A stretch of 28,699 nt of DNA. It comes from Sulfurovum sp. Lineage in GTDB: Bacteria; Campylobacterota; Campylobacteria; Campylobacterales; Sulfurovaceae. How positions within the stretch are numbered: the stretch's first letter is position 1; every line of letters begins with the position of its first letter. Below the pieces are notes generated by a model, which worked only from the letters and a program-made list of their open reading frames with translations, did not search any database and had not been told where the DNA came from. The stretch lies in assembly GCA_020719895.1 (NCBI GenBank), contig DYPM01000003.1, positions 1 through 28,699 of the forward strand, in the 5' to 3' direction. Below, in pieces: positions 8,348 through 16,012 of this stretch. A program made the translations under genes and the position numbers.

Positions 8348-8630
8348 AAAGTGATAGTGACAACTTGTCTCTTTCGTCTCTAAAGTTACGAAAAAATTCA
8401 AAAAAAGATTATTTTGGAAAATTTGGATTGTTGTAAGTAGATTACGCTCCTCCACTCCTTGAATAACGCCTTTTATCCACCCAACATTTAGAACACTTTG
8501 ACCATAACCTCTACGACTGAGATTTTGTCTTTTCAAATACCGTTTCCAGCATCCACTCCGATGAAATGATAACCAGCAAATGTCTTCAAATTGTCATCAA
8601 AGTCATTTTAATGACTTTGATGAATTGACT
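8348..8630. other. Spacer between convergent yebC and the response-regulator gene
   Basis: About 280 bp without a credible gene. The minus strand keeps a 69-codon frame open (8327-8536), but it has no ribosome site, overlaps the yebC terminator and matches nothing I recognise. The only structured part is the palindrome at 8594-8623. A degraded gene remnant is possible. Confidence 0.5.
8594..8623. repeat. Perfect palindrome, 14-bp arms
   Basis: TCATCAAAGTCATT and AATGACTTTGATGA are exact reverse complements separated by TT. The palindrome begins 8 bp after the response-regulator stop at 8631 in the direction of its transcription. No T-run follows on either strand, so it may stabilise the 3' end of the message or act as a rho-type stop rather than an intrinsic terminator. 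Confidence 0.7.
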
Positions 8631-9362
8631 TCAATAATTTAATCTATACCCGACACCATAAACACTCTCTATAAGATCAGCAGAAAGTTTCATGCGTAAT
8701 TTAGAAATAAAATTTCGAATACTTCCATCGCTGAGCATCAAGCCATTTGCATCAAAAAAACCAATAATAGTCTCTTTGGTACACACATAACCATTTCTTT
8801 GAATCAAAAGATCAAACATTAAACATTCATAGTAAGTTAATTCCACCAATGTTTCTCCTTGAAATAAGAGATGTTTTTTTCGATTCCAGCTATACCCATT
8901 GCCAATATTTATAAAATCTGCATTATCGGTATCATCTACTTCGTCTACAATGTTTGAGCTTATCTTTAAAAGTGTCTCTATAAGTTCTTTATCATTCATC
9001 GGTTTATTGATAAAACGTGAAATACCCAAATTGATCAATTTGACAAGATATTCACTGTCGCTATATGCAGACAAAACAATAATTTCTTGTTTGCTATTAA
9101 GCTTTTTTACTGCTTTACACAACTCAACGCCATCTAATTTTGGCATTTTTATATCCGTTATAAGGATATCTATCTTTTTATTTTCATCAGTCATACACTC
9201 TTTGTAAATGCGAAGTGCTTCTTCTCCGTCTTCTACTGCTTTAACACTTTTAAACAAGTCTTGTAATGCTTCAAAGAGATCTTTGCGTGCAGGAGAATAA
9301 TCTTCAGCGATAAGAACTTTTAGTTTTTTCGTTTTTGAATAAAGTAAAGTAAAGTCAGTCAT
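8631..9362 (-). CDS. OmpR-type response regulator of the receptor/kinase operon
   Basis: A receiver domain followed by a winged-helix DNA-binding domain. With the ATG at 9362 (AGG upstream; 243 residues) the acidic pair is Glu20-Asp21, the phosphate acceptor Asp70 in ILITDIKMPKLDG, the switch Ser98 in VLSAYS and the conserved Lys120 in FINKP. The C-terminal half (LTYYECLMFDLLIQRNGYV, then SIRNFISKLRMKL and VYGVGYRLNY) matches Trans_reg_C. A TTG at 9398 could lengthen the N-terminus by 12 residues but is less convincing. It is the last gene of a four-gene unit, 51 bp after the kinase stop, and is presumably phosphorylated by that kinase. Its targets are unknown; autoregulation of the operon is a reasonable guess. 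Confidence 0.92.
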   Translation of the reverse strand: MTDFTLLYSKTKKLKVLIAEDYSPARKDLFEALQDLFKSVKAVEDGEEALRIYKECMTDENKKIDILITDIKMPKLDGVELCKAVKKLNSKQEIIVLSAYSDSEYLVKLINLGISRFINKPMNDKELIETLLKISSNIVDEVDDTDNADFINIGNGYSWNRKKHLLFQGETLVELTYYECLMFDLLIQRNGYVCTKETIIGFFDANGLMLSDGSIRNFISKLRMKLSADLIESVYGVGYRLNY

Positions 9363-9413
9363 TTTTTTGCCTATTAAGTTTTTTTTAGAATCTACCAATA
9401 AATTAACAAAAAG

Positions 9414-10955
9414 TCAAACACTTTTGTCTGAAAATTTTATTGTAAAATATGTTTTTTTATTTTTTGAAAATACATTAATTGATGCATTATGATGCTTTCC
9501 TATAATCATTTTTGCCATATAAAGACCCATTCCTGTACCATTTTTTTCATTTTTGGTACTAAAATAAGGATCAAATATCTTACCAATAATATCTTTGGCT
9601 ACTCCTCCACCATTATCACAAATCTTTACTGTCACGCTATTATCAGTATCGTATGTGTGGATTTGTATCTTTTTGTGTTCTATATTATTTTCTATCAGTG
9701 CATCATTTGCATTAGTGATAATATTCATCACTACTTGTATAAATTCATTTTTTAAAATGAATATTTTTTTTTGGCTTTCAAATTTTTTATCTATCTCAAT
9801 ATCATATTTATCAATGAGTGCCTCTAAAAGATAGAGTGCATTTTCGATAGGTTCACTAATCACTATCTCATTCATCTCTTGTTCATTTCTAAAATAATTT
9901 CTAAAAGTATCGATGGTTTTGGAAAGAGCCTGTACATAGTTATGGATTGAAGTAAGTTTATTTTCCAAATATTCTAAAAAATCTTTCTGTTTTTTTGGAT
10001 CTTCCAAATTATATAATTGAAGTCCTATTTTAATCTGTATTCCCAATACAGAAGTAGAGATAGCAGCAAGAGGCTGACGCCACTGATGTGCAATCATAGA
10101 GAGCATTTTTCCCATCTCTACAAAACGGGTTTGTTCTTGGATGAGATGATCTTTGAGTTGTATATCTTTGACGCTTTCTTCTATTTTTATCTCTAAAGTG
10201 TCATTGAGTTCTTGAAGTTCTTTGGTTTTATAGGCGACCTCTTTTTCTAAGTTTTCATAAAGCGAAATAAGAGCATTGTGTTTCTCTTCTATAGATCGTG
10301 CCAAAAAGATAAACTCTTCTTCAAAAAATCTATCAAAATGTAACTGCTCATTCTCTTTAATAGATTGAAGCGTAGATACCATCAAAACGACTGGTTTGCT
10401 GATAGCGATAGAGATAAAATAAGATACAAATAGCATTATAGTTACAACAATAAGCACAAAAAGCATAAGAGAGCGAGTCTCTTCTTTGAGTACTTCTTGA
10501 TACTTCTTTATATCTCCTTCTATCACAAGATATCCCAAAGTCACATCCAAAAATTCAAAAGTAGTGAGTATTTTGTAATCTATTTTTGTTTTGATACTTT
10601 GATTTTTTAAACTGCGAAGTATTTCAAAGTTTTTATATTTATCTTCCTCTAAATAATGGGAATTTTTTTGTGCTATTACTCTACCTTTTACATCTAAAAT
10701 AAGAATATTTTTGAGGTATTCACTCTCGATAGAATCAAGAAAAAGTTTCATATTTTTTTTATCTTGATTATAGACATACCCTCTTATGTTGCTGACTAAC
10801 ATTGTATTGATCGTTTGGTTTACACTGTCAAAAAAACCAAATACTCTAATCTGAAGATGATAAACAAAATAGAAATACACAATCAAAGATATCACAACAA
10901 TCGTAAAAGAGAGCGTGATGAAAATACGATCTTTAATAGTACGAAACAGTCTCAT
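9414..10955 (-). CDS. Membrane sensor histidine kinase of the receptor operon
   Basis: A 513-residue kinase. A transmembrane helix (about 11-34), a periplasmic sensor loop of about 125 residues, a second helix (about 162-185) and a HAMP-like linker lead into a long coiled coil (about 225-275). The H-box is MIAHQWRQPLAAIS, with His290 as the phosphorylation site; this HQWRQPL variant is very common in Campylobacterota. The ATPase domain has the N-box NIITNANDAL (about 411-420), G1 DNGGG (about 447-451) and G2 GTGMGL (about 473-478). The ATG at 10955 overlaps the stop of the small exported protein by 4 bases (ATGA), so the two are translationally coupled. No cytoplasmic PAS domain is visible; the signal should come from the periplasm. 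Confidence 0.93.
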   Translation of the reverse strand: MRLFRTIKDRIFITLSFTIVVISLIVYFYFVYHLQIRVFGFFDSVNQTINTMLVSNIRGYVYNQDKKNMKLFLDSIESEYLKNILILDVKGRVIAQKNSHYLEEDKYKNFEILRSLKNQSIKTKIDYKILTTFEFLDVTLGYLVIEGDIKKYQEVLKEETRSLMLFVLIVVTIMLFVSYFISIAISKPVVLMVSTLQSIKENEQLHFDRFFEEEFIFLARSIEEKHNALISLYENLEKEVAYKTKELQELNDTLEIKIEESVKDIQLKDHLIQEQTRFVEMGKMLSMIAHQWRQPLAAISTSVLGIQIKIGLQLYNLEDPKKQKDFLEYLENKLTSIHNYVQALSKTIDTFRNYFRNEQEMNEIVISEPIENALYLLEALIDKYDIEIDKKFESQKKIFILKNEFIQVVMNIITNANDALIENNIEHKKIQIHTYDTDNSVTVKICDNGGGVAKDIIGKIFDPYFSTKNEKNGTGMGLYMAKMIIGKHHNASINVFSKNKKTYFTIKFSDKSV

Positions 10956-11374
10956 GGCAACTTTATCACAATATAACGTTTTAAAGTTTCATGGAGCAGT
11001 ATCTTTTTTATTTCTAATCTTTGTTTTAAAAAATATATTTTTGGTCTGCCATGCTCCCAATAAAATGCACCGATTGTATTTTGACAAGTTTGAAATACAG
11101 ATACATTGGTAGTAAAAATCACACCGTTGTAGTTTTTGGGAATCTCATTATGGCTATCTGCAAAAACAATATCCGCTAAAAAAGGTTTGGCAACCAACTC
11201 TAAAGAGTTGGAGAGTTTTACTACTTCTTGATAGGTAGGATTGGAAGTGTACACATTGACTGGCTCTTTATGTATGATTCCTGTAAATATCTTTTCAAAA
11301 ATTTTTGATGCCGTTGATGTATCAAACCCAAATAACGATAACGACATAAACAGTATCAAAAACCATCGATTCAA
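10952..11374 (-). CDS. Small exported protein between receptor and kinase, YfiR-like in context
   Basis: I place the start at the TTG at 11374: its TTGA overlaps the receptor stop, and GGAG lies 9 bases upstream. A further in-frame TTG at 11395 is possible. The 140-residue product opens with a signal peptide (MNRWFLILFMSLSLFGFD) and has one Cys in the mature part. The rest is a compact alpha/beta domain with alternating hydrophobic strands and a C-terminal pattern GAFYWEHGRPKIYFLKQRLE. I do not recognise the family. The size, export signal and position recall YfiR/DUF4154 periplasmic regulators, which also sit beside outer-membrane proteins and sensor enzymes, but this is an inference from layout, not from clear sequence identity. 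It probably links the receptor to the periplasmic loop of the kinase. Confidence 0.75.
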   Translation of the reverse strand: MNRWFLILFMSLSLFGFDTSTASKIFEKIFTGIIHKEPVNVYTSNPTYQEVVKLSNSLELVAKPFLADIVFADSHNEIPKNYNGVIFTTNVSVFQTCQNTIGAFYWEHGRPKIYFLKQRLEIKKILLHETLKRYIVIKLP

Positions 11375-13290
11375 AAAAAATACTCCACTCCACAATAGAT
11401 ACGCTTTTCTATAGGAGATGCTTGCAAGATATCAATATATTGCCATTTTTTTGTCAAGGGATTTCGTCTGCCTCTTTCAAAATAATCATTATAAGCTCTA
11501 TCCAAAAGATTCTCACCTTTTAATGAAAAATTCAAAGAATCACTGTAGCGATAACGCACTCCTGTACTATAATCAAAATAGTTTTTATTTGGAAAAGTGG
11601 TTTCAAATCGATTAAAATAGTAGCTTTCTGGCAAAGTATCACGAAAATAAATTATCTCATTGGAGATATCAAATCTGCCCAATTTATCTAAAAGACGTAT
11701 TGTGCTTTTGTATTGATTAAAATCATTTAAATCATCAAAATTGCTATTTTTGACATAAGAAAAACCAAAATAAAGTGAGTTGTAAAGATCCATCTCATAC
11801 TGAAAATCGACATAATAAAAATGTTGAAAAAGCGTATCAGTAATATTTTTTATCTCACCATTGCTTATTTTTGTTGGCATATTTTTTATTTTGGAATAAC
11901 CCAACACAACGTGACACTCATAGGCATCTTTTTTGTACTGAAACTCATGTGTGATATTGGATACTTTTTCTGGCTCAATATGATGTTTGATAACAAACCC
12001 CGAAGTGGTATAGAGATATGGCTCAATGAGAAATTCAGAATTATGAAAAAATGTTTTAGATACCCATTGATGATCACTATAAACTACACCTACTCTATCA
12101 AGATGAAGCGTATCATCTTTGACTTCTGAATTGTTATGTACTTTGCTTATCTGTTTACCTAATGTCAAAAGCCATTGTGGCGTCAGTGCGTAGTGATCTT
12201 CAAAATAGAGTGTGCTAATCGTCTGTCTATCAAACTCCAAATCAGGAAAATCAAAACCATTACGTTGAAGTTGATCTGTAATAAAGTGTTTGTATCTTAT
12301 TTTGCTACCTATGGTGAGTTCATTTTTTTCTGTTTTATGCCATCTGTATTGTGTGTCTACTGTCAATAGCTCATCATGCGAAGAGACACGAAACAACTCT
12401 TTGTCATTTGAGAGAAGAAATTTAGATGCACTGCTTTCAGCGACTACACGAAGTTTGAGATTCTCCACAGTGTAATTTTCATATCCGACATGGTGATAAC
12501 GAACCTTATTTTGTGCCAAATTAGGTCTTGCATCTGTACTCAATCCAATAAAAAGATCTCTTTCGTTTTCAAGAGATTGGATCTGAAGATGATGCTCTTT
12601 GTTGTTTAGTGTTCCAAAAAAATAATATTGCTTTTTGTCTTTAGAAAGTGTGTGATCAAAGCTTTGATATGTTTTACGATGATCATCTACTCTTGAAAGA
12701 TAAGCAAAAGAGGAGATTTTTTCTGCGACAGAAGCGTATTGAATTGCTTCTTGATTGAATCCTCTATTTCCATAATTTAACGTTGCTTTTATCCCTTTAT
12801 CACGCTGGGCTACTTTGGAGTAGAGTTTGATTAGATATTTTGCAGGTTCAGTAGAGTATTCAAAGGAAGGATTGAGCGAATACACTTCGATATGATCTAC
12901 AAAACCAATATCAATATCTCCAATAAAAAACAATCCACTTCCATACGAAGCGCTGGTCACCTCTTGATTGTCGATATAAATGCGTATGCTGTTGCTATTG
13001 AAAGGCAAATCTTGCAAGATATAAAATGGATCAGGTATTCCCAAGCGGTTCTCTCTATAACTAAGCATAGGCAAAGACTTGAGTATACCTTTGAGATTAC
13101 GTGCTTGCATCATTTCTATCTCTTCTCGCGTAAAGACAATCACATTCCCTGCGTTTTGAAGACGTGTCTTGATGGATAAATCGCTATTGTGAACAAACGT
13201 ATCCAATAACTCTTCCATAGACTCCCCCGACTGTGCAAATAAACAACTACATAAAGCTATATTTTGGAGAAAAAAACCAATAGTTTTCAC
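11371..13290 (-). CDS. TonB-dependent-type outer-membrane receptor
   Basis: The chosen start is the GTG at 13290, with TGGAG 7 bases upstream; it leaves a clean signal peptide (MKTIGFFLQNIALCSCLFAQ). A TTG at 13335 would add 15 residues ahead of it. The mature protein has a plug domain (NVIVFTREEIEMMQARNLKG, then IRIYIDNQEV and IDIGFVDHIEVYSL) and a long beta-barrel rich in alternating aromatic strands. It ends ENLLDRAYNDYF ... GVEYFF, the terminal Phe used for outer-membrane insertion. At 639 residues it is within the range for this family. The substrate is not predictable. Placement at the head of a kinase/regulator operon suggests a sensing role as well as, or instead of, uptake. No obvious TonB box was recognised, and no tonB/exbBD genes are nearby. 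Confidence 0.88.
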   Translation of the reverse strand: MKTIGFFLQNIALCSCLFAQSGESMEELLDTFVHNSDLSIKTRLQNAGNVIVFTREEIEMMQARNLKGILKSLPMLSYRENRLGIPDPFYILQDLPFNSNSIRIYIDNQEVTSASYGSGLFFIGDIDIGFVDHIEVYSLNPSFEYSTEPAKYLIKLYSKVAQRDKGIKATLNYGNRGFNQEAIQYASVAEKISSFAYLSRVDDHRKTYQSFDHTLSKDKKQYYFFGTLNNKEHHLQIQSLENERDLFIGLSTDARPNLAQNKVRYHHVGYENYTVENLKLRVVAESSASKFLLSNDKELFRVSSHDELLTVDTQYRWHKTEKNELTIGSKIRYKHFITDQLQRNGFDFPDLEFDRQTISTLYFEDHYALTPQWLLTLGKQISKVHNNSEVKDDTLHLDRVGVVYSDHQWVSKTFFHNSEFLIEPYLYTTSGFVIKHHIEPEKVSNITHEFQYKKDAYECHVVLGYSKIKNMPTKISNGEIKNITDTLFQHFYYVDFQYEMDLYNSLYFGFSYVKNSNFDDLNDFNQYKSTIRLLDKLGRFDISNEIIYFRDTLPESYYFNRFETTFPNKNYFDYSTGVRYRYSDSLNFSLKGENLLDRAYNDYFERGRRNPLTKKWQYIDILQASPIEKRIYCGVEYFF

Positions 13291-13302
13291 ATAAACGCTC
13301 CA

Positions 13303-13336
13303 TTTGAGAAATTCTACCGCCGAAGTATCTCTCAAA
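13303..13336 (-). promoter_or_regulatory. Promoter with flanking dyad for the receptor operon
   Basis: A minus-strand -10 box TAGAAT (13316-13311) lies about 20 bp before the receptor GTG. TTTGAGA (13303-13309) and TCTCAAA (13330-13336) form a perfect 7-bp inverted repeat around it. A regulator bound here would cover the promoter. Confidence 0.45.
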
Positions 13337-13374
13337 TGTCACCGCTTGTCAATGGAGTTCTAAAGAAACTCAAA

Positions 13375-14427
13375 TCAAATATCTATTTTACTAACCCTCT
13401 GACACTCGCGTACAAAATGTTTTGCATTCTCCACAGGTACATCAGGCAAAATTCCATGACCGAGATTGAAAATATGTCGTTTGCCTTCCATGATATTTTG
13501 TAACGCTTCTACGCATGCTGTAGTTGCCTCCACAGAGTAGAGTCTGAACGGCTCCATATTTCCTTGAAGCACATATCTCTCGCCAAGTTTTGCTTTTGCT
13601 AATGCCATTGGCGTTCCCCAATCGACACCAAACACATCAAAATTGCCATAGACCAATCCACGTTCGATAAACGCAGTAACACCTTTTGGGAATAAAATCA
13701 CAGGAATATGCGGATATTTGGATTTGATATATTCAGCAATCTCCACCATATACTTCCAGCTAAACTCATCATAACGGCTTGGCTCAATCGCAGATGCCCA
13801 ACTGTCAAAAATCTGCACTGCATCCACGCCTGCTTGTATCTGTTTTTCAAGATAATATTTGACCACTTCAGTCACTTTGGCAAGAATCGAATGAAGAAGC
13901 GTAGGATTAGCATACAACATTTTTTTGGAGATAGCGTAAGTTTTACTCCCTTCTCCTTCGATCATATAGGTCGCCAAAGTCCATGGTGCACCTGTAAATC
14001 CAATCAGTGCCTTCTCGTCACCTCTTGCATCAAGTTGCTCTCGCAAAATACGGATTGCTTCATAAACATAAGTGAGTTTATCCGCCACCTCTTCGCCACC
14101 AATCAATCGATCAAGATCTGCTTGAGTACGAATTGGATCTGAAAATTTCGGTCCTTCTCCACCTACAAAACTCAAATCCATTCCCATCTCATCAGGGACA
14201 ACCAAAATATCACTAAAAAGTATCGCCGCATCAACACCGACAATATCAAGTGGTTGTAGTGTCACTTGGGCTGCTCTTTTTGGATCATGGCAAAGATCAA
14301 GAAAACTTCCCGCTTCTGCTCTGACTTTCATATATTCAGCTAAATAACGTCCTGCTTGACGCATCATCCATACAGGTGTGTAAGGCGTCTCTTTGCCAAA
14401 ACACGCATCAATAAAGATTTTACTCAT
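13375..14427 (-). CDS. hemE: Uroporphyrinogen decarboxylase
   Basis: HemE removes four carboxyl groups from uroporphyrinogen III to give coproporphyrinogen III in haem synthesis. The 350-residue sequence has the N-terminal signature YTPVWMMRQAGRYL (arginines binding the substrate carboxylates), AAILFSDILVVP with the catalytic aspartate, GFTGAPWTLATYMIEG, the QIFDSWA segment and the terminal NLGHGILPDVPVEN. The ATG at 14427 overlaps the upstream membrane-protein gene by 8 bases, so it belongs to the gyrA-asd-yqhA-hemE string. Full length and intact. Confidence 0.97.
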   Translation of the reverse strand: MSKIFIDACFGKETPYTPVWMMRQAGRYLAEYMKVRAEAGSFLDLCHDPKRAAQVTLQPLDIVGVDAAILFSDILVVPDEMGMDLSFVGGEGPKFSDPIRTQADLDRLIGGEEVADKLTYVYEAIRILREQLDARGDEKALIGFTGAPWTLATYMIEGEGSKTYAISKKMLYANPTLLHSILAKVTEVVKYYLEKQIQAGVDAVQIFDSWASAIEPSRYDEFSWKYMVEIAEYIKSKYPHIPVILFPKGVTAFIERGLVYGNFDVFGVDWGTPMALAKAKLGERYVLQGNMEPFRLYSVEATTACVEALQNIMEGKRHIFNLGHGILPDVPVENAKHFVRECQRVSKIDI

Positions 14428-14971
14428 GTCTTTTCTCCGCTGTTTTATATGGTTCTTTGCTTTTTCCTACCATTCCCAAAAAGTAGAGACCGATTGCTAA
14501 AAATGCAATTGACATTGCAAAATAGAGCATCTCAAGTGGAGATTTAAACTCTGTATGCAAAACTCTTTGGAAAAAATTCACCACCAATACCATCACAATC
14601 ACTTTGGCGATATTGTCTTTGAGTTGGTCAAGAGAGTGAATCGCCAAAATTTTACTTGTTGTCTCTTTGTCATTGGCCGCTTCGTCTATCTCACTAATAA
14701 AAAGCTCATACAATCCAAAAGAAAAAATAAGCATCACCACCGCAATAAGATACAAATCCACCGCTCCAATAATCCCCGCTACGATATTTTCATGAAAATG
14801 TTCAGGGTGTGTATGAGAAATAATCGCCTCAAACGCATACACTGCAATCCCCCAAATATCAAGAGACGCAACGATAAAAAGTACAATACCGCCCAACAAT
14901 CCAAAAATAACAGCCAAAATAACAACAAACCTACTTCTCCAAATCGCCCCTTCAAAGATAGCTTCTATCAT
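14420..14971 (-). CDS. YqhA/UPF0114 family inner-membrane protein
   Basis: A 183-residue protein with four hydrophobic stretches: about 12-36, 64-91, 120-138 and 146-168. RSRFVVILAVIFGLLGG near the N-terminus, DLYLIAVVMLIFSFGLYELF in the middle and the Asp/Leu-rich HSLDQLKDNIAKVIVMVLVV block are typical of the YqhA (UPF0114) family. The biochemical role of the family is not established. The ATG directly follows the asd stop (TAA then ATG), and its end overlaps hemE, so it is co-transcribed with both. Confidence 0.88.
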   Translation of the reverse strand: MIEAIFEGAIWRSRFVVILAVIFGLLGGIVLFIVASLDIWGIAVYAFEAIISHTHPEHFHENIVAGIIGAVDLYLIAVVMLIFSFGLYELFISEIDEAANDKETTSKILAIHSLDQLKDNIAKVIVMVLVVNFFQRVLHTEFKSPLEMLYFAMSIAFLAIGLYFLGMVGKSKEPYKTAEKRHE

Positions 14972-16012
14972 TTATATATCCTCCTTCATTTTGATCCATT
15001 TTTGTGCGATTCTTACTGCATTTGTCGCAGCTCCGACTCTCACTTGATCTGCAACGCCCCAAAGATGCAAAATATTGGGTGCAAAAATATCTTTACGAAT
15101 ACGTCCAACATAAGTGAAATCAGTATCAGTCGCAGTCATCGGCATCGGATAAAGTTTGTTTTCAAGGTCATCTACTACTCTGACATTTTCAAAATTTGCC
15201 AACGCCTCTCGAACCGCTTCGACATTCACTTCAACACCTTCTCTAAAAGTCACCGTAATCGCCTCAGAGTGGCTTCGTAATACTGGCACACGCACACAAG
15301 TCGCAGAGACTGCAAAATCAGAGTGCATGATTTTATTGGTCTCATTGACCATTTTCATCTCCTCTTTGGTGTAGCCGTTGGGTTGTGGTGTATCAATGTG
15401 AGGAATGACATTGAGTGCGATGCGGTGTGCAAATGCTTTTACTTCACTCTCATTAAGTTTAAATGCAAAAAAATCTTGCATCTGTTGTACCAACTCTTCC
15501 ATTCCGTGTTTACCTGCACCTGAAGTGGCTTGATAGGTACTCACATCGACACGTTTAATTCCGTCATAAAGATCATAAAGTGGTTTGAGCAGTTGTACCA
15601 TTTGGATTGTCGAGCAGTTTGGATTGGCGATAATGCCTGTATCTTCCCACAGTGCGATATCTTCGGAATTGACCTCTGGCACTACGAGTGGAACGTTTGG
15701 ATCCATACGAAAATGTGAAGTGTTGTCGATCACCAAAGCACCTGATTCAACAGCAAACTTCGCATAGTGTGCTGACACACTTCCACCTGCTGAAAAAAAA
15801 GCGATATCGATATTACGTCCCTCAAAAACAGAATCTGTCAACTCTTCAATGGTGTACTCTTTGTTTTTAAAAACAATCTCTTCGCCTGCACTTCTCGCAC
15901 TTGCCAAAGGAAGTAGATTGCCTACTGGAAAATCCATCTCTTCAAGTACTTTAAAAATCTCCTCACCAACTGCACCTGATGCACCTACTACTGCTATGTT
16001 GTATTTTTTCAT
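14972..16012 (-). CDS. asd: Aspartate-semialdehyde dehydrogenase
   Basis: Asd reduces aspartyl phosphate to aspartate semialdehyde with NADPH, the branch step to lysine, diaminopimelate, threonine and methionine. The 346-residue sequence shows the NADP loop VVGASGAVGEE (8-18), FFSAGGSVS, the catalytic cysteine Cys133 in NPNCST, QATSGAGKHG and the substrate/proton-transfer segment VRVPVLRSHSEAI. The ATG overlaps the gyrA stop by 4 bases (ATGA), and the stop abuts yqhA. Full length. Confidence 0.97.
   Translation of the reverse strand: MKKYNIAVVGASGAVGEEIFKVLEEMDFPVGNLLPLASARSAGEEIVFKNKEYTIEELTDSVFEGRNIDIAFFSAGGSVSAHYAKFAVESGALVIDNTSHFRMDPNVPLVVPEVNSEDIALWEDTGIIANPNCSTIQMVQLLKPLYDLYDGIKRVDVSTYQATSGAGKHGMEELVQQMQDFFAFKLNESEVKAFAHRIALNVIPHIDTPQPNGYTKEEMKMVNETNKIMHSDFAVSATCVRVPVLRSHSEAITVTFREGVEVNVEAVREALANFENVRVVDDLENKLYPMPMTATDTDFTYVGRIRKDIFAPNILHLWGVADQVRVGAATNAVRIAQKWIKMKEDI

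Noticed and set aside
8327..8536. 69-codon minus-strand frame in the yebC 3' spacer
   Set aside because: No ribosome site, overlaps the yebC terminator, and no recognisable motif; could be a remnant but not supportable as a gene.
14555..15280. 241-codon plus-strand reading frame
   Set aside because: Antisense to the YqhA-family gene and asd, both convincing genes; composition is Asn/His/Lys-rich noise.
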